Shown: positions 55,807-64,000 of the stretch, one piece after another
Position numbering within the stretch: the stretch's first letter is position 1
Layout: each line of letters begins with the position of its first letter
Assembly: GCA_958299035.1 (NCBI GenBank)
Contig: CATQJL010000305.1
Coordinates: 31,881,733 to 31,945,732 of the forward strand
Direction: 5' to 3'
DNA length: 64,000 nt
From: Cylicocyclus nassatus
Taxonomy: Eukaryota > Nematoda > Chromadorea > Rhabditida > Strongylidae
Notes under the pieces: generated by a model
What the model saw: only the letters and a program-made list of their open reading frames with translations
Databases searched by the model: none
Told to the model about the DNA's origin: nothing
Translations under genes and position numbers: made by a program

Positions 55807-57551
55807 GGCCCGTATGCACGTACATCCCCGCTGGGGAAGGGAGGGGAGCTGGATCCCCAGGGGAGATCCTCTTTATTGAACCCCGCTATGCCAGAGGGGA
55901 GGGGAGCTATCTCCTCCCCTGCATCCACAGCGGGGAGGGTGTCATTGCGGTAGTCGTATCTAGCTCACGGCTACCTGAACATCTCGCCGAAAAAGCTATT
56001 TTCAGCCATTTTTTGTGTTCTAAATGGCTTTTGGGATGAGAAATACAAGAATAGTGAGAGTGCCTTTGTTCCTTTTCTCAGTCTTCTTTTTTTTCTCCTT
56101 TCACCCTTCCCATTAAATCTCCCCCATTGCTGTCTTCTTCTTTTCCCTACTATTGGTTTTAAGGGTTTATACTTGTTGCGTGCTGTCGTAGTATAATGTT
56201 GATTTCTGAAGTGGTGTGATTGTATTTAGCAGTTTCCTTGCAATTATGTTATGGCTTACTTTTCTCATAGAAGAACTCATGAGTGTGCAGTTTTGTAGTT
56301 TCTGTGTTTTTTCCGACGCTTGCTAGTCATTTCTTTGCGGTACTCTTTCGCTGCCACAAATTTTTGATTTTAGGGATATCGATCGGGCGGACCCTGGTGG
56401 GGATCCCTTCCCCTCCCCTCCCCTCCCCGTATGCACGAATGTAGCTCAACAGCGCGGGGGAGGGGATCGACATCCCTTGCAACGGAGTAGGGGTTCGATG
56501 GTGTAGATCATGCCAGAGAAGCGAGTATTCTGGTTTTAATCAACTATTACCAAGCAATTCGTTCAATTTGATGAAAGATTTCCTTTGAAAGCCGGATTCC
56601 CCTCTCAGCGACCTGTAGCTTGCAATTATTGTCTCTCTTCTAAATTCCCCTCTTGAAAAGAAACCCAAGCAATAACAGCTGTCATTCTCGAATATTTGTA
56701 GGAGTTCTTGATCATTCAAGAAATTTGCGCATTTTTCAAATGACATAATAGTTTTAGCCAGATAGGCTGATCAGATACATTGTAACTATCGTATTACATG
56801 AAATATTGCTCCTATCTTATTAATTTAACATAAGCTGCCTTGAAAAAATCTAGAAGTTAGCAGATTTGCCTAATTCTGAGTAGTGATCCCCTGGGGAGTG
56901 ATCCCTTCCTCAGCAGTCCCCTCGTGCATAACAGGGATAGCCGCTGGGGATCTTCCCTTGGAGGAATGGACGGCATGTCGCTAATAGCTACAGCTCCCAT
57001 GAAAAGCTAGCACGATTTGCAATTTCTTTTATGTGTAGAAATTCTAGTTTGAATGTCTGCGGCACCCTCCCCCCCCCCCCTTTCTTCAGCATAACGTATT
57101 CTACTCATTCACTGTAGAGACACCATGACTTCTAATTTTGGACACTTTTACGCTGAAATGTGCAGCATTAGCGAAAGTGAGCAACATCCTTGAAAACAGC
57201 AAAAATGTATTGTGCATAGAAAATTTTTCTTGGTGCGCCGAGCGCAATCACGGGCGATGGCATTCCGCAACGAGTAAAATATTGCCGATGACATGCTGGA
57301 GGCGAGTAGGCACCAAAAGATGAGAAAAGAGGAGCGATTACCACAAAAAGCGGAAGCGAAATGATTTTCCCGCTCGATCCCCCCTTCTGCATAAGGGGGT
57401 TCCCTTCCCCTACTTCCAGGGGATCCCCTCCCTGGTATTGCCTTGGTGCATACTGGGGTTCGCGTGGGGAAGGGAGGAGAGCCCCAGCGGGGGTCATTTC
57501 AATGGTTAAGCGCACATCCCCTCTTCGCGGGGATGTACGTGCATACGGGCC
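55807..57551. mobile_element. 1.75 kb Harbinger-like foldback
   Basis: Ends GGCCCGTATGCACGTACATC and complement, flanked by TAA (55804-55806, 57552-57554). Related ends occur in the small MITEs at 1654 and 2467. The interior is AT-rich with G+C-rich clusters of CCCCTCCCC, and a C-tract lies near 57068. No transposase frame was found. Confidence 0.65.
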
Positions 57552-58012
57552 TAAAGCCCTGGCCATACCGTCAAAAAAATCACCGCGATGCGATTTGTGC
57601 AATCGGACAACTGCAATACCCCCTGTTTCATGCCGCCAAATTATGTATATCGGTCGTGCTAGCTGTCCGGCGCGACGGATCGCTGAACGTGTTTTCCTAG
57701 GCCATACCTATTCCAGCGATATCGCCGCGATTTGACCGAAATCTCGCGATATCGCGTCGCAAGTTTGAAACCTGCGACGGGGCGATATCGCTGGAATTGG
57801 ATTTCTTCCCTGAAGGTTTTTGAAATAGTTCTTTTCCTTTTCGACTTGCTTTTTCTGTGGTGATGTTGAAATGTGATGCAGATTTCCTTCTGCACTTCGC
57901 AATTGCACTTCTGTCGTGTTGTGATGCGCGTCTTTTCTAATTCATTGCCATCAGTCAAAGAATATATTTAATTGTTCAAAACTCGTAATTGAATAACATG
58001 CGTAGTATTTAG
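57552..58012. repeat. Decayed CGCGATTT-type MITE pieces
   Basis: 57562-57600 and 57695-57800 contain GCCATACC and GCGATATCGC motifs. TTCCAGCGATATCGCC and its complement form an inverted repeat at about 57710-57800. Related to the TTA-flanked MITE family by CGCGATTT, but too decayed to delimit. Confidence 0.4.
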
Positions 58013-58340
58013 CAGTGGCATACCGAGGAAGGGGGGTCGCGAAATTTTTAAAAGTTACTTATATGGGTTGTAAAAATGTGCAAAAGACTTATTTATACTT
58101 GTAAGTAATTAAATAATTTTTTAAATTTTTTAAAAAATCAATTTCGCTTTAAAAAAAATTTTTTTAGGGGGCGTGGCCGACGCCACGCCCCCTTTTTCTA
58201 AAATTCTGGGGTCGGGGACCCACAAAAGTTTTGAGAAGCACCCCAAAAATTTTTTCGGAGTGCGTGGCTCACGCCACGCACCTTCTTTAAAAAAAATTTT
58301 TGTCGCCCCCCCCCGAGCCGAAATCCTGGGTACGCCACTG
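58013..58340. mobile_element. hAT-type MITE, copy 2
   Basis: Begins CAGTGGCATACCGAGG and ends GGGTACGCCACTG, with a perfect 8-base duplication GTATTTAG (58005-58012, 58341-58348). Internal hairpins pair GGGGCGTGGC with GCCACGCCCC and GCGTGGC with GCCACGC. Inverted relative of 14863-15215. Confidence 0.9.
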
Positions 58341-59039
58341 GTATTTAGGTATCTAAATTTCGCGAAAAATCAGCAAAACCGCAGCTACAACTTGAGAAAA
58401 TTGCTTTTGCATCCTGTATCTAACACGAAAAGTTGAATAAAGATGTAAATGCGCGAACTAATATGAAATGTTGATGCTGGACGTACTGGTGTCGAAAAAA
58501 GACAAAAAAATCTGCAGATGTAAAGAAATCACGCTAAATACTGCTTTTGGATGGCAAAAGAAAACGTAGAACGAGTGCTGAGGTGTGTATTTTCACCTTA
58601 TCGCTGAACAGGTAGCTATGTCCAGAACCCGCGATGAGCGATTTGATAGTCGCGATTTCTTCGCTACAATCACAAAATTCTTCGGCGATGAAATCGCGAC
58701 GATGAAATCGCTGTACGTATGGCCAGAGCTTAAGTGTTTCGCGCATAAAGCGCAGATGTGATGGAGCCGACAACAGACCTTTGCATCCCGCCAACATGCC
58801 TTGAGCACGAAATTTTGAGAAAGCTTCAGAGATTTTCAACAATTAAAAGTAAAAGTGTAATCGAAATCCATTAACCTGATTTTAGGCGATTTACGGCCAT
58901 TACGATGACACTCTAATAAACGCTTACCAACCAACAATTGAATGCCAGTACTGCCAGATTTATTATCGTAGCATTTGAAAACATGGAGCATTTCAACAAT
59001 CACAACAGACAAATCAAGAATACAACAGATGAGTGAAAA
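58341..59039. other. 3' flank of TRMT11 with a decayed MITE
   Basis: 58625-58735 is a degraded TTA-type MITE (AAATCGCGACGATGAAATCG). The TRMT11 polyadenylation signal lies at 58959-58964. No other gene was seen. Confidence 0.4.
58959..58964 (-). terminator. Polyadenylation signal of TRMT11
   Basis: AATAAA on the minus strand, about 76 bases past the TGA stop at 59040. Confidence 0.6.
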
Positions 59040-62000
59040 TCATGAGATCCGTTTTTGTGTGAAAATAGCATCCCTAAATGTTCCATTTTCATAGTGGTTG
59101 GCAGGATAATATGCACGATCATTCGTTGTAGGTTCTCGGAATTTTCGATATGTAAGAAGACGTCTGTAAGGTATAATAAGAAAGAAAATCTTCTATGATG
59201 CACAGATCTCACCTGCTCGCCTTTAAGGAAAGACGTTGCTCACAGTTTGATATAAGTTCCAGCGCAGGATGATAAGGCAGGCAAGCCTCTGAGTAGCTAA
59301 ATTTAAACTTTCTGATAATGTTCAACTATGAGTTGGCAGTACTTGTCACATTAGATTCCCGTAAACAGACAGTAGCATTGAGAGTTCGTAGTAAGAAAGT
59401 ATTTTAAAAGAATTTTTTTTGCCGAAAGTGAAAATGCTGTAAACTTACTAATGGCTCGCCGGTATACTGTTCAATTGGTTATACTAACCACATGTTGACA
59501 GTAAGGCCCGCTTACAGTTGCAGTAGATTTTTGACAAAAAAAAAACGGAAACTGGCAACCTTCGGCAAAAGTAGCCCAGGTCTTCCAAAATTCTACAGGC
59601 GGTCGATCGTTAATATCTCTCTTCCCAAGAAGTCCTTTGTCTGCTCTTAGGTATCACTACGTAGACCTGGCTTCAACTTAGCACTGTAAGGAGCGAACCA
59701 TCGATAGATTTTCATTACTGTAGAACTTCGGTAGGAACTCGCAGCATACCGCCACTGTGAGATAGGCCGTTTGTAAAAAATTTCCAACAAATTTGAAAAA
59801 TTGTCTAGCAAGGTTTTCACGCACGGTTTCACTACACAACAATTCACGAGTTTTCAGGGCTTTTAAAACGTGTACTCAATGTACTTAAATTTCTGATGAG
59901 CATCGAGAAAGCTTATCACGGTTATCTAGCATAACTTATACATAACTATACAAGAAAGTGATGCGAATCTCATATTTGAAATTGGCGACTCTGATCAACC
60001 TAGTGTAGAAGTTTTTAGCTTTGCTGTGCCTTACCTAGGGATAAATTGTGGCCCTTGATTGATATAACCTCCCTCAGAATTCCTACCTTAATCTTACAGT
60101 AAAGCAAAGAGATTATGCTTCGCTACAACTGGAAATCTATTAGGTTGTGTAATAAGTTCTGTCCCATTTTTTCTTTCGATTTTTTCTCAATATTTTGCGC
60201 GATGTTCTGCAAATTGTTTATATGCATTTGAAAGCTCTGAGCCTTCTCTACTAAGACTTTCATCTCTGTTTTCTACATCAGATGACTTGAAAAAGTTTTA
60301 CAGCGTCAAATCTGGAAAGTCAAACAAGGAAAAAGTCCATTTTCGACAACTACGTTACGTCTCCCTCTTAATTGGTTAGAATGCCTAGGAATAAGCTCGA
60401 AGAATTTGCTACACGTAAGCAAAGAATGCTCTAGCTTCTACTGCGCTTCAGAAGTGCTGAGACCTTTTAAAAATTGTTTTTGTAGACTTTAGACAGGTCT
60501 TCTTTCTAACGCCTTTTCAACGTTGGTGTTGGCCATCATCTGAAGGCCCGAGGGAAGACGGGAGGCGGATCATCCAGAAAAGACAGAAGGGATGGTTTGT
60601 GGTTCAAAATTATCGAATTCGTAGGTTAAATACTCAAATTCAAATTTTGGGAGCCACACAGCTTGGGTACGCGAGACGGCGAACATCGCCGTGACAAATT
60701 CTTGCCTTGCCGACCTTTGAGAAAATGTCGTCGAATGGCCGGCGGAAGGAAAGGAACGTGCGCGAACAGTGAGAGAATAAGTGTAAAAGTATATTAGATT
60801 GTTCTAGTTGTTGCCAAGTTTGTTTAATAAGTTTTACCAATAAGAATTTGGAGGAAAAAAGATGTCGAAAACTGATTTTTCGGCTCTTTGAATTTTTTGT
60901 TTCAATGATAAAAATTTTTTTCAATTTCCTGCTATATTGGGGAATATGCATAAGAGCCTGCAGAGCAGACTTAGAGCTTTCAAAGCATATACACTTTATC
61001 ATAAATATAGTCAATGTTGTCAAGAAAAAACTAAAACAAAAAATGGGACAGAACTTATTACACGACCTAAATATTGAAGCCTGCTTCACTAAATAATACT
61101 TGGAGGTACGCAAAAGGTAAGCTTCTGGAAAGAAAGATACTAACTAAAACAGCGTATACACACTTTTGGGACATCGTGTATCTATATATTAGGTTGTAAA
61201 GAAAGTTCCTGGGCACTTCTGGAAATTTCACTTTCAAACGCCTTTTTTCGGCGCTCGGTCGGTCTTTGACACCAAGTTTTTTTTACTGTTCAGTAGAGGA
61301 AAGCCTGAAGTTTTCAATACCGCTTCTGATTTCTATCAAGGCCGAGACGTGTTTGACCTGCACATCAAAAAAGGAAATCTTTCCAATCATAAAAATTTCG
61401 CCATTTTTCTTCCTGCGCCCATTTTTCTGTGCAGCTTAAAGAATTTCGTCCAAATCATGAGTGATATGATTGAGGAACCTGTCAACTTCTGACCCGCAGC
61501 TGCACTCGAGTTTTGCTATTTGCGCTCAGAAATTACAAGCTGTCGAACTTGCTTCTAACTGCAACTCTTTTCGCAGCTGGCGTCGCTTCTGCAGTGATCG
61601 CCACGCCTGGACGATGAGTCCAAAAGATGTGTAAGGCATTACCATAACAATATTCGCCGTAAGCAAAGGTTTGATCCTCTTTGTGCAGAACTAGAAGATT
61701 CCGAAGCCACTTACTCGAAAAATGGTGCATTTTTAGGGGCAATGGTCGATTTTTCAAGCTTTCTGAGGAAAATTTTTGTGCAGGAGGTCCTTCAAAAACA
61801 TGAATGGTTCCCAGAACAGCCCCAGCAGAACTCTATATAATTGCAGCATCTGGACTCTCCAGCTGTTATCCTGCCTGAGATAATCCTGCACAAATAGGCC
61901 ACTTTTCGCGACGACTTTTCTCCCTTCTGCGTATGCTGGTGGACCGTAGTGAGGCGCTGAAAAGCCAGCAAGACATGTATATGTTGTGGACAAAACTGTC

Positions 62001-64000
62001 TTTGCAACTTGTTTGCAACAACAACAACAACAACAACAACAACAAGTTTGCAGCTTCGAAAAAGAATCAATCTGCTTGAAGTTACAGCGATTTGAAAAAA
62101 ATTTTCGCAAGTGCCCGGGAACTTTCTTTACAACCTAATACAAAACGTTATGAATACAGTCATGAGTTTAGCCTTCCAGAAACGGTAACTGGAGAATTAA
62201 ATTCACCAAATCTTCTAATGGAGAGCAACCAGAAAATTTATTGAGTCTACGTGAATTATTCTTTGAGGTTTGGAGTCATCTTGTACAACTCGTTCTCCCT
62301 ACTGAAGTCAATTAAGCCTAGAAGGAAAAAAAATTCGAAGTTATAGGATTAGTCGAACTAAAAACACCTTTGAGGTAAAAGACATGAAAATGCCCTTCAA
62401 AACAAAATCTCGGAGTCAACCGCAAAAAATTTAAAAGCTTTCGAAAAACACTTTACAGAGCTTGTTCAATGTCTGTGATCCGTCTTCGCAAATGCACTTA
62501 TCAAGCATACTGTGCGTAAAGTCCAGATAGAACTGGCTTCAGCCATCGAAATCTAAGTCTTTCACTGTGTTATTTGATTTTCACACTTAGGAAAACACCT
62601 CTGGGCAGATTTAGCAAAAATTTTCAGAGTCAAACTTTGCAATCGAGAATCCACATTGACGCGCAAGGAGCAAGTGTGCAAACGCACATTTATTTGGAAA
62701 CTACCCGATTGTGTGTTATAGAAGCAGATTAATCATTATTTTGACACTTTGCGCAAAAACCCTTATTCCAATAAGATACATAAAGTTGACTCCATTTTTA
62801 ATGATGAACTAAGAGACTCTCCTTTGTAAACTGATCGATGCGATCTCGACCAATGATACAGTGATAGAAAAAAAATTTGCCCACCTTTCCAATATGACGG
62901 GAAACCAAAAGGATAACTTTCCTCCGATAGTTAATACGGCGGCGGCAAGATCGCATAGATCCGTAAAAGTTCTTTCCAAGGAGTAAGGGGCCTTCTCGGG
63001 GAAATGAGCTTCACTAAAAGATCAGTTACAATTCAGGGGGTGGCAGCCCTAGAGTTCAGTCTTACTGCTCACTGCCCGGCAATGTCCAGTGATCTTTCCT
63101 CGGCTTCTTTCCAATTTTTCGACCCTTCTCTCGTATCCCATAAGGAGCTAAAATAAGCATTACTCAACGTTCTTACCGATACTGACCAAAACTTTTTGAA
63201 AACTAACGGTCAGTGACTATCGCGTTGAATATAGGCCTCGCCCATAAGTCATGCCAGCTGGCGTCAGCAAGCAGTCCTGACAGATATCGGCCCTCCGTAC
63301 CGTACTGCTCGAAATTAGCTCGTACACTCTCTTCCCTCGAGCGCATTACGACATCGTGTCGAGAAGATTTTCCTGCATTCAAACTCTCACTATGCATATA
63401 TACATTTGAATTGACATTTAAGTGTACAGCTAAGTTTGAAATCCAACTTTTTGTTCTCTATGCCCTTTGGTTTTCAAGGAAAGTTACCTAGACTACTCTC
63501 TCTAGGAGTAATTACATGGAATTATCTAGCGAAAAAAGTTTTTCGAAATGAACATTGCGCGTATTGCCTTACAAAAAAAAACAAGACAATTGATGAAAGG
63601 TGGATTGATATTCTAGCCACGTACCTATGGCTTTCGCAATTTGGTAGTTGATTTCAGTGCCGACTACGTAAGCTCCAAAATGTGCTGCTGGTAAAAGAAG
63701 ACCAGCTAAAATGAAGTGATTCAGCTGTCCAGAGCCTAATGAAAGCGGACATAGACGTGATTAAAACGTACCTGTACCCATAAAAGGATCCAAAACGAGA
63801 TCGTGAGCTTTGACAGAAGAGATGTTGTTCTACAAAACCTCATATGATTACGAAAACCGTCAAAAGTACTTGACTAGTTATTGTATTTTTCAGACAGATA
63901 GTATTTGTGCTGTCGAAGATTATTACGTAATTATCTACCTGTATAAAAGCTAGCTCAGGATCCATTGTGGTATTCCCAATGTAACGTCTTTTCTTGATAT
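59040..64000 (-). CDS. TRMT11: tRNA (guanine10-N2) methyltransferase TRMT11, C-terminal part
   Basis: Eight exons join with matching phases: 63939-64000, 63772-63829, 63625-63705, 63208-63372, 63073-63148, 62885-63013, 59213-59296 and 59040-59163. They give about 259 codons ending at TGA. Landmarks in order are RRYIGNTTMDPELAFIQ, the SAM-binding motif VLDPFMGTAGLLLPAAHFGA, VVGTEINY, ADASWHDLW, IVTDPPYGIRE (catalytic DPPY, formed across the 63208/63148 junction), TIGGKLSFWFPV, CLPYHPALELISNCEQRL and RRLLTYRKF. This matches the methyltransferase half of TRMT11, which with TRMT112 makes N2-methylguanosine at position 10 of tRNAs. The N-terminal half lies outside the window. Canonical DPFVGTGG is DPFMGTAG here. 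The 59297-62884 intron holds mariner-type elements. Donors and acceptors are mostly consensus (GTAGAT, GTACG, GTGAGC, GTGAGA; TTTTAG, TTACAG); the 62884 donor GTGGGC is weak. Confidence 0.9.
59615..60130. repeat. Degraded mariner-type palindrome in a TRMT11 intron
   Basis: Blocks such as TAGACCTGGCTTCAACTTAG and ACTTCGGTAGGAACT with mirrored CCTACCTTAATCTTACAGTA correspond to the body of 26755-27440. The ends are lost. Confidence 0.45.
60143..61067. mobile_element. 925-base mariner-type element in a TRMT11 intron
   Basis: The left end GGTTGTGTAATAAGTTCTGT and the complement of the right end (GGTCGTGTAATAAGTTCTGT) are flanked by TA (60141-60142, 61068-61069). The open frames inside are short. 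A third mariner type, distinct from the GGTTGTAAAG and GGTCGGTGC families. Confidence 0.75.
61192..62135. mobile_element. 944-base mariner-type element in a TRMT11 intron
   Basis: Ends GGTTGTAAAGAAAGTTCCTG and complement, flanked by TA. Same family as 22442-23354 and 8741-11579. It contains an (AAC)n microsatellite at about 62014-62043, not seen in the other two copies. Confidence 0.8.
62014..62043 (+). repeat. (AAC)n microsatellite
   Basis: About ten AAC units. On the minus strand it creates poly-valine or poly-cysteine frames that should not be read as genes. Confidence 0.9.

Noticed and set aside
61754..62110. Minus-strand frames with poly-Cys or poly-Val runs
   Set aside because: They are translations of the (AAC)n microsatellite inside a mariner-type element.
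62237..62317. Apparent last exon of TRMT11 with stop and AATAAA signal on the minus strand
   Set aside because: The exons at 59213-59296 and 59040-59163 carry the conserved C-terminal motifs and join in phase, so the earlier piece is most likely intronic chance.

Overview
The window looks like nuclear DNA of a nematode, most likely a clade V strongylid such as a hookworm relative. The reasons are short spliced exons with pyrimidine-rich acceptors (TTTTCAG, TTTTAG), introns from about 100 bases upward, nematode-type retroelements (a CR1/T1-like LINE and a Penelope-like element), and abundant Tc1/mariner, hAT, Harbinger-like and Helitron-like non-autonomous DNA elements. The species assignment is inference. 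Nothing bacterial is present: no operons, ribosome binding sites or CRISPR arrays. No intact rRNA or tRNA gene was found.

Host genes are few and broken into small exons. The best is on the minus strand at the right edge (59040 to beyond 64000). It is the C-terminal half of TRMT11, the catalytic subunit of tRNA (guanine-N2) methyltransferase. I rebuilt eight exons whose phases all join. One intron of about 3.6 kb is filled with mariner-type elements. A second well-supported minus-strand gene (15336 to about 16295) encodes an unrecognised protein with several membrane segments. A third minus-strand gene (6749-7247) encodes about 86 residues of unknown function. Weaker minus-strand exon sets lie at 19.4-20.3 kb, 12.2-12.5 kb and 24.8-25.2 kb. 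Weaker plus-strand candidates are a possible first exon with a signal peptide at 40763 and a mini-gene near 47.1-47.5 kb.

Layout. 1-6 kb: a thicket of palindromic (foldback) elements nested in each other. 6-8.7 kb: a small host gene and Helitron relics. 8.7-11.6 kb: a mariner-type element that has received a Harbinger-like foldback and a Helitron, the Helitron itself carrying a mariner MITE. 12-15.2 kb: several MITEs. 15.3-16.3 kb: the membrane-protein gene. 16.6-18.2 kb: a Helitron with a giant internal palindrome. 18.3-21.6 kb: a MITE and a candidate gene. 21.6-23.5 kb: a mariner-type element inside another. 23.5-30.2 kb: mostly featureless, with a mariner-type palindrome and a RTE relic. 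30.2-32.9 kb: Harbinger-like and TTAA-flanked elements. 33.3-37.1 kb: a decayed CR1-like retrotransposon. 37-43.7 kb: perfect hairpins, a mariner element and foldbacks. 43.7-52.8 kb: Helitrons, foldbacks and a tRNA-like sequence. 53.1-55.5 kb: a decayed Penelope-like element with a hammerhead-like motif in its terminal repeats. 55.8-58.4 kb: a 1.75 kb foldback and a hAT MITE. 59-64 kb: TRMT11.

The genes do not form a pathway. The theme is a host locus invaded repeatedly by non-autonomous elements, almost all palindromic. Nesting order and empty sites can often be read directly because related copies, or the opposite arm of the same palindrome, keep the uninterrupted sequence.
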